A stretch of 64,000 nucleotides of DNA from Quatrionicoccus australiensis (GCF_020510525.1 NZ_CP075188.1:1302001-1366000); one strand, 5' to 3'; positions 9,345 to 18,907 are shown, numbered from the stretch's first letter. The notes: generated from the sequence alone by a model not told the origin. A program made the numbers and translations.

Positions 9345-9854
9345 AGCCCCGATGTTACCGCCGTTTATGAATTGCCCGACGAGGCCGCAACGCAGCGCCT
9401 CGGTGCCTGCCTGGCGCCGCTGCTCGCCGGCGGGCGCGTCGTCTTCCTCGAAGGCGACCTCGGGGCGGGTAAAACGACGCTGGTGCGGGCCCTGATTCGG
9501 GCGCTCGGTTACGCCGGGCCGGTCAAAAGTCCGACCTATTCTCTGGTTGAAGTTTACGTAATTTCGAGCTTATACTTATATCACTTTGATTTTTATCGGT
9601 TCGAGTCACCGGAGGAGTTCCTCGATGCGGGCTTTTCTGAATACTTTAACGAGCATGCGCTCTGCCTTGTCGAATGGCCGGAACGCGCTGCAGGCTGCGT
9701 ACCGTCGCCAGACCTGCGGTTGCGCCTTCATCATGCAGGTCTCGGGCGTGTCCTCGAAGCCGTGGCAGATACACCGGAAGGGACGCAATGCATAAGAGGG
9801 CTAAAGTCAGCCTGGACCGACGGCAGCTACTCCGCTATGCCGGCGCCTCGCTGA
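9339..9854 (+). CDS. tsaE: tRNA N6-threonylcarbamoyladenosine biosynthesis ATPase TsaE
   Basis: TsaE is the P-loop ATPase that resets the TsaB-TsaD complex during t6A37 tRNA modification. The Walker A motif is EGDLGAGKTTLVRA near residues 38-51, followed by the diagnostic KSPTYSLVE, the HFDFYR strand and CLVEWPE. I propose the GTG at 9339, giving 171 residues; alignment in memory with E. coli TsaE (…LPDEQAT) supports a start near here, and no ATG lies close. The frame stays open 67 bases into amiC, making a C-terminal tail longer than usual. An alternative TTG at 9372 would remove the LPDEAA region. The start assignment is therefore less certain than the identity. Confidence 0.88.
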   Translation: MHSPDVTAVYELPDEAATQRLGACLAPLLAGGRVVFLEGDLGAGKTTLVRALIRALGYAGPVKSPTYSLVEVYVISSLYLYHFDFYRFESPEEFLDAGFSEYFNEHALCLVEWPERAAGCVPSPDLRLRLHHAGLGRVLEAVADTPEGTQCIRGLKSAWTDGSYSAMPAPR

Positions 9855-11134
9855 TCCTCTCTGTTTCACCACTGGCCGGGGCCGCCATCAAGGCGCCCTC
9901 GGTGCTTGCCGTGCGCATCTGGCCGGCACCCGATTACACGCGCGTCACGCTCGAATGCGACGCGCCGCTCAAATACACGCAATTCACCGTCGAGAATCCG
10001 GACCGTCTGGTCGTCGATATCGAAGGTGTCGAATTCAACAGTGTGCTCGACAGTCTGGCGCGCAAGGTCGCGACCGACGATCCCTACATCAAGCTGCTGC
10101 GTGCCGGACGTTTCAAGCCCGGCGTCGTGCGCCTGGTCATGGAGCTCAAGACCAAGGTCACACCGCAGGTTTTCGAACTCAAGCCGGCCGGCGAATACGG
10201 CCACCGGCTGGTTCTCGACGTCTATCCGGTCAATCCGCCCGACCCGCTGATGGCGCTGCTTGAAGGGCGCAAGGATGCGGTCGAGCCGCCGCGCCTCGAA
10301 CAGGATTTCCAGATCGGCAAGAAAGAGCCGGAAGATGCGCCGCTGAAAAAGGCCGAGAAGCTGCCGGAAGCGCCGGAGGTTCACACCAGCAAAAAATCGG
10401 GTAAACCGGTGGTCGACCGTCTGGTCACGGTCATGCTCGATCCCGGCCATGGCGGCGAAGATCCGGGGGCGATCGGGCAGGGCGGCTCCTACGAAAAGAA
10501 CGTTACCTTGCAGGTCGCCAAGCGCCTCAAGGCGCGCATCGATGCCGAACCCAACATGCGGGCCGTGCTGACGCGCGATTCCGATTTCTTTGTGCCTTTG
10601 GGCATGCGCGTGCAGAAGGCGCGCCGCGTCCAGTCTGACCTCTTCCTGTCGATCCACGCCGATGCCTGGATCAAGCCGGATGCGCGTGGTTCCTCGGTCT
10701 TCGTGCTTTCCGAGCGCGGCGCCTCAAGCACGCAGGCGCGCCTGCTCGCGCAGCGCGAGAACGAGGCGGATCTGGTCGGCGGCGTCAATCTGGGGGCCAA
10801 GGATCTGTTCCTTGCCCGTACCCTGCTCGACCTGTCGCAGACGGCGACCATCGCCGACAGCCTGAAACTGGGCAAGTACCTGTTGGGCGAACTGGGCTCG
10901 GTGAATACGTTGCACAAGAACAATGTCGAGCAGGCGAGTTTTGCCGTGCTCAAGGCGCCGGACATTCCCTCGGCACTGATCGAGACGGCCTTCATTTCCA
11001 ATCCGGAAGAAGAGCGTCGCCTGAACGACGATGCCTATCAGGACAAGCTGGCCGAGGCCATCGTGCGCGGTGTGCGCCAGTATTTCAGCAAGAATCCGCC
11101 GGGGCCGAAAGCGAAACTGGCAACGCTGGGCTGA
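9788..11134 (+). CDS. amiC: N-acetylmuramoyl-L-alanine amidase AmiC-type (Tat-exported, AMIN domain)
   Basis: A 448-residue periplasmic amidase that cleaves the lactyl-peptide bond of murein during septum splitting. The N-terminus has a twin-arginine signal (SLDRRQLLRYAG, then a hydrophobic run ending in LAGA). An AMIN domain follows at about 35-150 (VRIWPAPDYTRVTLECD), then a charged K/P/E linker at about 165-205, then an Amidase_3 domain with zinc-ligand motifs MLDPGHGGEDPGAIG, SYEKN, SIHAD and ALIETAFISNPEEE. I chose the ATG at 9788, which begins the Tat signal and overlaps the end of tsaE. The tsaE-amiC order is frequent in proteobacteria. Confidence 0.93.
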   Translation: MHKRAKVSLDRRQLLRYAGASLILSVSPLAGAAIKAPSVLAVRIWPAPDYTRVTLECDAPLKYTQFTVENPDRLVVDIEGVEFNSVLDSLARKVATDDPYIKLLRAGRFKPGVVRLVMELKTKVTPQVFELKPAGEYGHRLVLDVYPVNPPDPLMALLEGRKDAVEPPRLEQDFQIGKKEPEDAPLKKAEKLPEAPEVHTSKKSGKPVVDRLVTVMLDPGHGGEDPGAIGQGGSYEKNVTLQVAKRLKARIDAEPNMRAVLTRDSDFFVPLGMRVQKARRVQSDLFLSIHADAWIKPDARGSSVFVLSERGASSTQARLLAQRENEADLVGGVNLGAKDLFLARTLLDLSQTATIADSLKLGKYLLGELGSVNTLHKNNVEQASFAVLKAPDIPSALIETAFISNPEEERRLNDDAYQDKLAEAIVRGVRQYFSKNPPGPKAKLATLG

Positions 11135-11164
11135 TTGCCCAGGCTCAGGCCGCAGCCTGCCGGC

Positions 11165-11198
11165 AAGGCGTGAATCACCGATTCGCGCCTTTTTTATT
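11165..11198 (+). terminator. Intrinsic terminator after amiC
   Basis: The stem AAGGCG-x-GAATC (11165-11176) pairs with GATTC-x-CGCCTT (11180-11191) with one internal mismatch and a 3-base loop, followed by TTTTATTT. It lies about 30 bases after the amiC stop. Confidence 0.75.
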
Positions 11199-11221
11199 TC
11201 AGTGTTTTCTTTGGGTGATGC

Positions 11222-12073
11222 ATGCGCAAACTGATTGCCGAACTCCAGCGGCTCTATTTTCTTCCCGATCAACACTGGCAGAACGATGCGGGTGATGATT
11301 CACGGTCCGGTGCCGCCATCGCCGATGCGCTGGCCCGCAGCCTGGATGGCGAATTCGCCATCGAACTCCGGCAACCCGTCGCTGAGGGCCAAGTCCGGTT
11401 GATGCGGCTGAATTTCAGGAAAGCGCGTGACTGGGAGGCCGTCGCCCAACTGTATCAGGCGGTGCAGGACGAACTCGACCTGCCGCGGCCGGCGATTTCG
11501 GTTTCCGCCGAGAGCGGTTTCCACCTATGGTTTTCCTTGGCTGCACCGATTTCGGTCGGGTCGGCAAGGTCATTTCTCGAGGCTTTGCGGCGCAGATACC
11601 TGGCTGAGATTCCCGTTGCGCACATTGAATTTTTTCCCGGCGATGACAGCGCCGTCGGTGTGACGCTGGTGCCGGCGCTGCAGCGGGCGAGCGGAAAATG
11701 GTCAGCCTTCATCGACCCGAGCATGGGCAGCATGTTTGTCGAGGAGTCCGGGCTGGACATGGCGCCCAACATGGAGCGCCAGGCGGACATGCTGGCAGCG
11801 CTCAAAAGCATCAAGGCGGAAGATTTCGCACGGGCTGTCGAATTGCTGCTGGCACCTGTCGCAGCGGCGAGTCCGATGCCTGCCCTTGCTTGCGGCGAGA
11901 GCGATGCCAGCTCGGTACTGCGACAGTCTGCCGATCTTCTCGGTGTCGGCAGCAATTTCACGGATCCGGCCGGTTTCCTGCTGGCGGTGATGAATGATGC
12001 AACGGTCAGCGCCAGCCATAGAATCGAGGCGGCCAAGGCCTTGTTGCCTTATTTTGCCGGCCCGGCGAAGTAA
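11222..12073 (+). CDS. Uncharacterised protein with a primase-like (AEP) sequence pattern lacking the catalytic DxD
   Basis: I do not recognise this 283-residue protein as a named family. Residues 57-155 recall archaeo-eukaryotic-primase-like domains. A strand and helix (VRLMRLNFRKARDWEAV) fall where motif I normally has D-x-D; then comes SAESGFHLWFSL (95-106), like the S-G-x-H-x-W motif II; then IEFFPGDD, VTLVPALQ and SAFIDPSMG (161-169). The motif I acidic pair is absent (MRLNF), so if the resemblance is real the domain is probably non-catalytic. The C-terminal part is helical without recognisable motifs. It follows amiC after a terminator and converges on the GGDEF gene, so context gives no function. 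The ATG at 11222 has weak ribosome-binding sequence. Confidence 0.7.
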   Translation: MRKLIAELQRLYFLPDQHWQNDAGDDSRSGAAIADALARSLDGEFAIELRQPVAEGQVRLMRLNFRKARDWEAVAQLYQAVQDELDLPRPAISVSAESGFHLWFSLAAPISVGSARSFLEALRRRYLAEIPVAHIEFFPGDDSAVGVTLVPALQRASGKWSAFIDPSMGSMFVEESGLDMAPNMERQADMLAALKSIKAEDFARAVELLLAPVAAASPMPALACGESDASSVLRQSADLLGVGSNFTDPAGFLLAVMNDATVSASHRIEAAKALLPYFAGPAK

Positions 12074-12124
12074 GCGGCTGTAGCGGTCAACGTCTTGTTT
12101 TGGCCGGTTTTCCGGCGGGGCGGC

Positions 12125-13177
12125 TCAGAACAGTTCGACTTCGCCACTGGCCGGTGCGCGCAGCTTGAGTTCGCCTTGCGCAACCAGCATCTCGTAGCAG
12201 TCAACGCGGTTGCGGCCGTGCTCCTTGGCGTAATAGAGCGCTTCGTCGGCGCGGTCGATGGCATCGGTCGGCGTGTCGTTGGGCAGCAGCCGGCTGAAGC
12301 CGATGCTCACTGTGACATGCCCGATCCGGCTGAAGACCTGCTTTTCGACATCCTTGCGAAAGCGTTCCAGCGTGGCCATGGCTGATGCCTGGTCGGTCGG
12401 CTGGAGGAGGGCGATGAACTCTTCGCCACCAAAGCGGAACAACTGGTCGTCGAAGCGGAAGGAGTTCTGCATGACTTGCGCCAGCATGATCAGCACTTCG
12501 TCGCCGATCAGGTGGCCGAAATTGTCGTTGACCTGCTTGAAGTGATCGATGTCGCAGACCGCCAGCCAGTGGCTGCTCAGTGTCGACTCACCGCGTCGGC
12601 GCAGCGGCGCCTGCAGCGTGTTGGTGCGCAAGTGTTCGTCGGCTGCTGATTTGCCGAGCAGTTCGAACAAATGCTTGTCAAAGGTTTTGCGGCTGGCCAG
12701 TCCGGTCAGCGTGTCGGCTTCGCCGTAGTCGAGCAGGGCGATGTGGTTGCCGAAGTACTCGATCAGTCCCATCAGCGAGACACGCTGGTCGGCCGAAAAC
12801 TCTTCCGACAGCGCCAGATCGATCATGTAAATCGGCTGATCCAGACGGTTGACCGGGAAGACGATCCGGTGCGAACCATCCTCCAGCATGTCGAGAACGG
12901 CCGACGCCTCCTTGCGGCAACGGTTGAGCAGTGGATCGCGGTCGATCGGCTGACAGAAACGATGGTCCGGCAGGTAGGCGTTATGGACAAAACGTCCGTC
13001 CGGGCCATAGCCGGCGCAGGCAAAAACGGTGGCTTTTTTCTTACCCGGATAGCAGCGGTAAATGGTGACCGACTGCGGATGAAACAGCTCGGTCAGCGCA
13101 TCGACCATGGCGGCATTGATCTCGGTGCGATCGCGGCACGACGAAAGTTTGACGATGTGGGCGATCAGATTGAGCAT
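12125..13177 (-). CDS. Diguanylate cyclase with N-terminal GAF-like sensor
   Basis: A 350-residue soluble GGDEF protein predicted to make cyclic-di-GMP from two GTP. Residues about 1-150 look like a GAF-type sensor (TELFHPQSVTIYRCYPGKKKATVFACAGYG). The cyclase domain starts at DTLTGLASRKTFDKHL; the metal-binding aspartate lies in VCDIDHFKQVND; the active loop is FGGEEF. The primary inhibitory site is present: RFDD followed by five residues and then GGEEF, so product inhibition is expected. Between the sensor and the catalytic core is a variable loop containing APLRRRGEST. It is monocistronic, convergent with the preceding unknown gene and divergent from ribF. Confidence 0.92.
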   Translation of the reverse strand: MLNLIAHIVKLSSCRDRTEINAAMVDALTELFHPQSVTIYRCYPGKKKATVFACAGYGPDGRFVHNAYLPDHRFCQPIDRDPLLNRCRKEASAVLDMLEDGSHRIVFPVNRLDQPIYMIDLALSEEFSADQRVSLMGLIEYFGNHIALLDYGEADTLTGLASRKTFDKHLFELLGKSAADEHLRTNTLQAPLRRRGESTLSSHWLAVCDIDHFKQVNDNFGHLIGDEVLIMLAQVMQNSFRFDDQLFRFGGEEFIALLQPTDQASAMATLERFRKDVEKQVFSRIGHVTVSIGFSRLLPNDTPTDAIDRADEALYYAKEHGRNRVDCYEMLVAQGELKLRAPASGEVELF

Positions 13178-13312
13178 GGAGCCTGGTATATGGGCGGAAT
13201 TTGTCTTTGACCGTTGATTATAGCCAAACGCTTATCCCGGAAGGCGTCTTATCTTGTGTCGGCTGTTATTTTTCTTATTTCTCTTTAGTGGCTGTCGGCG
13301 GACCGGGGCCGT

Positions 13313-13328
13313 TATAATTCAACGTTTT
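13313..13328 (+). promoter_or_regulatory. Candidate -10 of the ribF-ileS-lspA-fkpB-ispH operon
   Basis: A consensus TATAAT at 13313-13318 lies 28 bases before the ribF ATG and is followed by an eight-T run at 13324-13331, similar in layout to 3433 and 4636. The -35 region is weak (CTGTCG at 13292 with a short 15-base spacer, or GGCTGT with 17). It lies in the 168-bp divergent spacer between the GGDEF gene and ribF. Confidence 0.45.
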
Positions 13329-13345
13329 TTTTCGCTCCCAAGCCC

Positions 13346-14266
13346 ATGCGCGTCTTTCGCGGTCACTCGCGTCCAGTTCCCTCTCCCGTTGTGCTCGCCA
13401 TCGGCAATTTCGACGGCGTGCATCTCGGCCATGCCGCGCTGCTCAAGCAACTGGCGGCGGCCGCGGCACGCCTGCAACTGGCGCCGACGGTGCTGACTTT
13501 CGAGCCGCATCCGCGCGAGTTCTTCGCGCCTGAGTCCGCCCCGGCCCGTCTCACCACCCTGCGCGAAAAACTTGAGCTGCTTGCCGATTGCGGCGCCAGC
13601 CAGGCAATGATCTGCCCGTTCAATGCGGCCTTTGCTGCCTTGTCCGCCGAGGAATTCATCGAACAGGTGCTGGTGCGCGGCCTGCGCATCAAGCATCTGA
13701 TCATCGGCGACGACTTCCGTTTCGGGCGCGGGCGCAGCGGCGACTTCGCCTTGCTCCAGGCGGCCGGCAAGCAGCAAGGTTTTACCGTCGAAGCCATGCA
13801 GAGCGTCACGGTCGACGGCGAAAGAGTCTCCAGTTCCGGCGTCCGTCGTGCCCTGGCGGCCGGCGACATGAACCATGCGGCAGCCCTGCTCGGGCGCCCC
13901 TACATGATAGACGGCAGCGTCCGGCATGGCGACAAGATCGGGCGCCAGCTCGGTTTTGCCACGGCCAATATCCGCATCCGCCACAATCCGCTGCCGATGA
14001 CCGGCGTGTTTGCCGTTGAAGTCGCCGGTCTCGGCGAACAGCGGCTGCCCGGCGTCGCCAATCTCGGCATTCGGCCGACCCTGGGCGGCACGCGGCCGCT
14101 GCTCGAAGTGCATCTATTCGATTTCGACCGCGACATCTACGGCACCCACCTTTCCGTTCGTTTCGTGCACAAGCTGCGCAACGAGCAACGCTTTCCCAAT
14201 TTTGATGCCCTCAAGGCGCAGATCGCGGCAGATGCCGCGGCCGCCCGGGCCTTCTTCAAGCTGTGA
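13346..14266 (+). CDS. ribF: Bifunctional riboflavin kinase / FMN adenylyltransferase
   Basis: A 306-residue protein making FMN and then FAD from riboflavin. The N-terminal nucleotidyltransferase domain shows LAIGNFDGVHLGHAALL near residue 20 (with the HxGH-like motif), the FEPHPREFF loop and LIIGDDFRFGRGRSGDF. The C-terminal kinase domain shows GRPYMIDGSVRHGDKIGR, then GFATANI and GVANLGIRPT. Length is normal. It is the first gene of the conserved ribF-ileS-lspA-fkpB-ispH unit and lies nine bases from ileS. A TATAAT box precedes it. Confidence 0.96.
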   Translation: MRVFRGHSRPVPSPVVLAIGNFDGVHLGHAALLKQLAAAAARLQLAPTVLTFEPHPREFFAPESAPARLTTLREKLELLADCGASQAMICPFNAAFAALSAEEFIEQVLVRGLRIKHLIIGDDFRFGRGRSGDFALLQAAGKQQGFTVEAMQSVTVDGERVSSSGVRRALAAGDMNHAAALLGRPYMIDGSVRHGDKIGRQLGFATANIRIRHNPLPMTGVFAVEVAGLGEQRLPGVANLGIRPTLGGTRPLLEVHLFDFDRDIYGTHLSVRFVHKLRNEQRFPNFDALKAQIAADAAAARAFFKL

Positions 14267-14275
14267 GCACGCAAA

Positions 14276-17074
14276 ATGGCTGATTACAAAGACACCCTGA
14301 ACCTGCCGGATACGGCTTTCCCGATGCGTGGCGACCTGCCCAAGCGCGAACCGCAATGGGTCGCCCTGTGGCAGGAAAAGAAGCTCTACCAGCGCATCCG
14401 CGAAATCTGCGCCGGCCGGCCGCGCTTCGTGCTGCACGATGGTCCGCCCTACGCCAACGGTGACATCCACATCGGCCACGCGGTGAACAAGATTTTGAAG
14501 GACATTATCGTCCGCTCGAAGACGCTGTCCGGTTTCGATGCGCCCTACGTGCCGGGCTGGGACTGTCACGGCCTGCCGATCGAGCACCAGATCGAAAAGC
14601 TGCACGGCAAGGCCATCCCGGCCGACAAGGTGCGCGAACTGTCGCGTGCCTATGCCGCCGAACAGGTCGAGCGCCAGAAGAAGGATTTCATCCGTCTCGG
14701 CGTGCTCGGCGATTGGGACAATCCTTACCTGACCATGAATTTCGCCGCTGAAGCCGGTGAAATCCGCGCCCTCGGCAAGATTCTCGAACGCGGCTACCTG
14801 TACCAGGGCCTGAAGCCGGTGAACTGGTGTCTCGATTGCGGTTCGGCGTTGGCCGAAGCCGAGGTCGAGCACGAGGACAAGACCTCGCCGGCCATCGACG
14901 TCGCTTTCGAAGTGCATGAAAACCACGCCGCCAAGCTGGCGGCGGCTTTCGGCCTGACGCATCTGCGCGGCCCGGCCTTCGCCGTGATCTGGACGACGAC
15001 GCCATGGACCCTGCCGGCCAACGAAGCGGTCAGCGTGCATCCGGAGCTGACCTACGACCTTGTCGAAACGGCGAAGGGCGCCCTGATCCTGGTGCACGAA
15101 CTGGCCGAATCGGCGCTCAAGCGCTACGAACTCGAAGGCACGGTGATCGCCTCGACGACCGGCGACAAGCTCGACCAGATCCTGCTCAAGCACCCGTTCC
15201 AGGCGCGCGACGTTGCCATCATCTGCGGCAAGCACGTCACCACCGAGGCCGGTACCGGCCTGGTGCACACCGCGCCGGCGCACGGCGTGGACGACTACAA
15301 CGTCGGCCGCCAGTACGGTTTGCCAGTGAACAACCCAGTCGGCAACGATGGCCGCTTCATTTCGACCGTTCCGGCGCTGTCGACCGGTGAGCTGGCCGGC
15401 AAGACGGTCTGGGAAGCCAATCCGCTGGTGCTCGCCGAACTGGCCGCCAGCGGTCGACTGCTGCACGAAGAGAAAATCCGCCACAGCTATCCGCACTGCT
15501 GGCGCCACAAGACGCCGATCATCTTCCGCGCCACGACGCAATGGTTCATCGGCATGGACCGCAAGCAGGACGAGAATGCGCCGACCCTGCGCTGGATCGC
15601 CGAGCGCGCCGTCGATGAAACCCAGTTCTTCCCGGCCTGGGGCCGCGCCCGCCTGGAAGGCATGATGAAGACCCGCCCGGACTGGTGCGTCTCGCGCCAG
15701 CGCAACTGGGGCGTGCCGATTCCCTTCTTCCTGCACAAGGAAACCGGCCAGCCGCATCCGCGCACGGCCGAACTGGTCGAGCTGGTTGCCCAGCGCGTCG
15801 AGAAGGCCGGTATCGAAGCCTGGTTCAGCCTGGATGCCGCCGAACTGCTCGGCGCCGAGGCCGAGCAGTACGTCAAGATGAAGGACACGCTGGACGTCTG
15901 GTTCGATTCCGGGACGACACACTGGCATGTCCTGCGTGGCACGCATGCGGCCGATCTGGCCTATGTCGCCGATCTTTACCTCGAAGGCTCCGACCAGCAT
16001 CGCGGCTGGTTCCAGTCCTCGCTGCTCTCCGGTTCCGCCATCGACGGCCAGGCGCCGTACAAGGCGCTGCTGACGCACGGCTTCGTCGTTGACGGCAAGG
16101 GCCACAAGATGTCGAAGTCCAAGGGAAACGTCATCGCGCCGCAGCAGGTTTCCGACAAGATGGGTGCCGAGATTTTGCGCCTGTGGACGGCGTCGACCGA
16201 TTACTCGGGCGAGCTGACCATTTCCGACGAAATCCTCAAGCGCGTCGTCGAAGGCTATCGTCGCATCCGTAACACCTTGCGCTTCCTGCTCGCCAATGTT
16301 TCCGACTTTGATGCTGCAGCCGACATGCTGCCGGTTGAAGACTGGCTGGAAATCGACCGCTACGCGCTGGCCCTGACCCGCGAACTGCAGGCAGGCTGCC
16401 GCGCCGATTACGACAAGTACGAGTTCCACCGCGTCGTCCAGGCGCTGCAGACCTTCTGTTCGGAAGATCTTGGTGGCTTCTACCTCGATATCCTCAAGGA
16501 CCGTCTGTACACGACGGCACCGAAGTCGCAGGCGCGCCGCTCGGCACAATCCGCGCTGTGGCACATCACGCAGGCCTTCACCCGCCTGCTGGCGCCGATC
16601 GCTTCCTTCACCGCCGAAGAAGTCTGGTCGGTGCTGACTGGCAAGGCTGATGACTCGGTGATGTTCCAGCTTTGGCACGACCTGCCGGCGCTGGCCAACG
16701 AAGGCGAACTGCTCGCCAAGTGGGCCATCGTGCGCGCTGTCCGTGCCGATGTCACCAAGGCGCTGGAAGAACAGCGCGAAGCCGGCAAGATCGGCTCGGC
16801 GCTGCAGGCCGCGGTCGAAATCCGCTGTGCTGGCGAGAAATACGAGGCTCTGGCTTCGCTTGGCGATGATCTGAAATTCGTGCTGATTTGCTCGTCGACC
16901 GTGCTGGCGCAGGGTGAAGCCGAGCAGGTGATCGCCTCGCCGCTGGCGCACGCCAAGTGCGAACGCTGCTGGCACGTCCGCGAAGATGTCGGCGCCGACC
17001 CGGCGCATCCTGGCTTGTGCGGACGCTGTGTCAGCAACCTGCACGGTGCCGGCGAGGCGCGTCACTGTGCCTGA
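14276..17074 (+). CDS. ileS: Isoleucyl-tRNA synthetase
   Basis: A 932-residue class I aminoacyl-tRNA synthetase charging tRNA-Ile. The HIGH signature is H65-I-G-H68 (in [11 protein letters not shown]) and the KMSKS loop is residues 611-615. The CP1 editing domain, which removes mis-activated valine, includes [16 protein letters not shown] and the [15 protein letters not shown] segment. The C-terminal zinc finger [12 protein letters not shown]…CGRCVSNL is complete, marking the bacterial type with the zinc-binding tail. It shares its last eight bases with lspA. Length and all motifs are normal, and no sign of a mupirocin-resistant variant was noticed. Confidence 0.98.
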   Translation: MADYKDTLNLPDTAFPMRGDLPKREPQWVALWQEKKLYQRIREICAGRPRFVLHDGPPYANGDIHIGHAVNKILKDIIVRSKTLSGFDAPYVPGWDCHGLPIEHQIEKLHGKAIPADKVRELSRAYAAEQVERQKKDFIRLGVLGDWDNPYLTMNFAAEAGEIRALGKILERGYLYQGLKPVNWCLDCGSALAEAEVEHEDKTSPAIDVAFEVHENHAAKLAAAFGLTHLRGPAFAVIWTTTPWTLPANEAVSVHPELTYDLVETAKGALILVHELAESALKRYELEGTVIASTTGDKLDQILLKHPFQARDVAIICGKHVTTEAGTGLVHTAPAHGVDDYNVGRQYGLPVNNPVGNDGRFISTVPALSTGELAGKTVWEANPLVLAELAASGRLLHEEKIRHSYPHCWRHKTPIIFRATTQWFIGMDRKQDENAPTLRWIAERAVDETQFFPAWGRARLEGMMKTRPDWCVSRQRNWGVPIPFFLHKETGQPHPRTAELVELVAQRVEKAGIEAWFSLDAAELLGAEAEQYVKMKDTLDVWFDSGTTHWHVLRGTHAADLAYVADLYLEGSDQHRGWFQSSLLSGSAIDGQAPYKALLTHGFVVDGKGHKMSKSKGNVIAPQQVSDKMGAEILRLWTASTDYSGELTISDEILKRVVEGYRRIRNTLRFLLANVSDFDAAADMLPVEDWLEIDRYALALTRELQAGCRADYDKYEFHRVVQALQTFCSEDLGGFYLDILKDRLYTTAPKSQARRSAQSALWHITQAFTRLLAPIASFTAEEVWSVLTGKADDSVMFQLWHDLPALANEGELLAKWAIVRAVRADVTKALEEQREAGKIGSALQAAVEIRCAGEKYEALASLGDDLKFVLICSSTVLAQGEAEQVIASPLAHAKCERCWHVREDVGADPAHPGLCGRCVSNLHGAGEARHCA

Positions 17075-17552
17075 CAAGGCGGCTCACTGGTACGCCCTGG
17101 CCGGGCTGGTCATAGCGCTCGACCAGCTCAGCAAGTGGCTGGTGCTGGGCAATATCGAGTTCGGCCAGACGATCTATGTCGCGCCGTTCTGGAACTGGGT
17201 TCTGGCCTATAACCCCGGTGCCGCCTTCAGTTTCCTGGCCGATCAGCCGGGCTGGCAGCGCTGGCTGTTCACCGTGCTGGCGCTCGGCGTGTCGGGCTGG
17301 ATCGCGCTTGAGTTGCGCCGCCATCCCGAACAGAAGACGCTGTCGCTGGCGCTCGCGCTGGTCATGGGCGGGGCGCTCGGTAACGTCATTGACCGCGTGC
17401 GTTTCGGCGCGGTCGTCGATTTCATTCAATGGCATGTCGCCGGTTACTACTGGCCAGCCTTCAACGTCGCCGATTCGGCCATCACGCTCGGCGCCATTTT
17501 GCTGGTCCTGGCGCAGTTGACCGCCGGCGGCCACGACAAGGATACAAAATGA
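17067..17552 (+). CDS. lspA: Prolipoprotein signal peptidase (SPase II)
   Basis: A 161-residue inner-membrane aspartic protease that removes signal peptides from diacylglyceryl-modified prolipoproteins. Four hydrophobic segments are visible. The catalytic aspartates are D109 in [11 protein letters not shown] and D136 in FNVADSAIT, and the NPGAAFSFL loop is present. I chose the GTG at 17067, which overlaps the end of ileS by eight bases and places [13 protein letters not shown] as the first helix at the expected position. The open frame further upstream is only the other-frame reading of ileS. Its stop overlaps the fkpB ATG (ATGA), indicating coupled translation. Confidence 0.95.
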   Translation: MPDKAAHWYALAGLVIALDQLSKWLVLGNIEFGQTIYVAPFWNWVLAYNPGAAFSFLADQPGWQRWLFTVLALGVSGWIALELRRHPEQKTLSLALALVMGGALGNVIDRVRFGAVVDFIQWHVAGYYWPAFNVADSAITLGAILLVLAQLTAGGHDKDTK

Positions 17553-17980
17553 GCAGCACCGTCCGTTCCGACAGCTATCTGACCCTGCATTACCGCATCA
17601 CCACGCTCGACGGCGAGGAGTTTCTGTCTACCTTCGACATGAGCCCGGCCACCTTGCAGATGGGCAGCGGTCAACTCGCCGAAAACCTCGAAAATGTCCT
17701 GATCGGTTTGCCCGCCCAGGAAAACTTTGTTTTCGAACTGGAGCCGGCGCAGGCTTTCGGCATGCACAACGAACGCCTGGTCGAGCGCATCGCGCGCAGC
17801 GGTCTGCCGGCCGAGATGGAACTGAAGGAGAATTCCGTCGTCGAATTCACCGCGCCCAACGGCGGTACCTTTGCCGGCTTCCTGCGCGAGCTGGATGCGA
17901 CGCACGCCCTGTTCGACTTCAACCACCCGATGGCCGGAAAGACGATCCGCTTCGAGGTGAAAATCATCGGAATCATGTAA
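17549..17980 (+). CDS. fkpB: FKBP-type peptidyl-prolyl isomerase (SlpA/FkpB)
   Basis: A 143-residue SlyD/SlpA-like prolyl isomerase and chaperone. The FKBP core is split by an insert-in-flap domain: LTLHYRITTLDGEEFLSTFD starts the first half, GLPAQENFVFELEPAQAFG leads into the insert, and DFNHPMAGKTIRFEVKII closes the domain, matching the family's DxNHPLAGxxL signature. No C-terminal metal-binding histidine tail is present, which separates it from SlyD. The ATG at 17549 overlaps the lspA stop. It lies between lspA and ispH, the classical proteobacterial position. Confidence 0.94.
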   Translation: MSSTVRSDSYLTLHYRITTLDGEEFLSTFDMSPATLQMGSGQLAENLENVLIGLPAQENFVFELEPAQAFGMHNERLVERIARSGLPAEMELKENSVVEFTAPNGGTFAGFLRELDATHALFDFNHPMAGKTIRFEVKIIGIM

Positions 17981-18907
17981 ATGCAAGTTCTCCTCGCCAA
18001 CCCCCGCGGCTTCTGTGCCGGCGTCGAACGCGCCATCGCCATCGTCGAGCGCGCGCTGGAAAAGTTCGGTGCGCCGATCTACGTGCGCCACGAAGTCGTG
18101 CACAACAAGTTCGTCTGCGACGACCTGCGTGCCAAGGGGGCGGTATTCATCGAGGAATTGGCCGAAGTGCCGGCCGGCAGCACTGTCATCTTCAGCGCCC
18201 ACGGCGTCTCGAAGGCGGTCCGTGCCGAAGCCGAAGAGCGCGGCCTCAAGGTGTTCGACGCGACCTGTCCGCTGGTCACCAAGGTGCATGTCGAAGTCGG
18301 CAAGATGCGCAACCAGACGCGCGAAGTGGTGATGATCGGCCACAAGGGCCACCCGGAAGTCGAAGGCACCATGGGACAAAGCCCGGAAGGCATGTATCTG
18401 GTTGAAACGGCCGAGGAAGTCGCCAGCCTGGATGTGAAGCATCCCGAACAGTTGTCTTTCGTCACCCAGACCACGCTGTCGGTCGACGATGCGTCGGTGG
18501 TCATTTCTGCCCTGCGCACGCGATTCCCGGAAATCCAGGGGCCGAAGAAGGACGACATCTGCTACGCCACGCAAAACCGCCAGGACGCCGTCAAGGCGCT
18601 GGCTGAACAGTGCGACCTGGTGATCGTCGTCGGCAGCCCGAACAGCTCCAACTCGCGCCGTCTCAAGGAAGTTGCGGTAGCGCGCGGGATTGACGGCTAC
18701 CTGGTCGATGGTCCCGACGAAATCGACGCAGCCTGGCTGGCCGGCAAGAATAACGTCGGCATCACCGCCGGCGCCTCGGCCCCCGAAATCCTGGTCAGCC
18801 GCGTGGTTGACCGTATCCGCGCGCTGTCCGGTGCCTCTGTGGCACAACTGGCTGGCGTGGAGGAGGGCGTCTCGTTCGCGCTGCCGAAGGAACTGGCTGA
18901 TCGCTGA
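17981..18907 (+). CDS. ispH: 4-hydroxy-3-methylbut-2-enyl diphosphate reductase
   Basis: A 308-residue [4Fe-4S] enzyme that performs the last step of the MEP pathway, giving IPP and DMAPP. The three cluster cysteines are visible: C12 in [13 protein letters not shown], one near 96 in [13 protein letters not shown], and one near 192 in [14 protein letters not shown]. The TAGASAPE motif near the C-terminus is also intact. The ATG directly abuts the fkpB stop. The window thus holds both ends of the MEP route (dxs and ispH) plus ispA in two separate operons. Confidence 0.97.
   Translation: MQVLLANPRGFCAGVERAIAIVERALEKFGAPIYVRHEVVHNKFVCDDLRAKGAVFIEELAEVPAGSTVIFSAHGVSKAVRAEAEERGLKVFDATCPLVTKVHVEVGKMRNQTREVVMIGHKGHPEVEGTMGQSPEGMYLVETAEEVASLDVKHPEQLSFVTQTTLSVDDASVVISALRTRFPEIQGPKKDDICYATQNRQDAVKALAEQCDLVIVVGSPNSSNSRRLKEVAVARGIDGYLVDGPDEIDAAWLAGKNNVGITAGASAPEILVSRVVDRIRALSGASVAQLAGVEEGVSFALPKELADR

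Noticed and set aside
14114..17077. Long antisense frame (987 codons) opposite ileS, and similar frames opposite the transglutaminase (41205-44531) and the ATP-grasp fusion (44541-47147)
   Set aside because: They mirror strongly coding genes with GC-rich third positions, have no recognisable domains, and run across gene boundaries. They are shadow frames.
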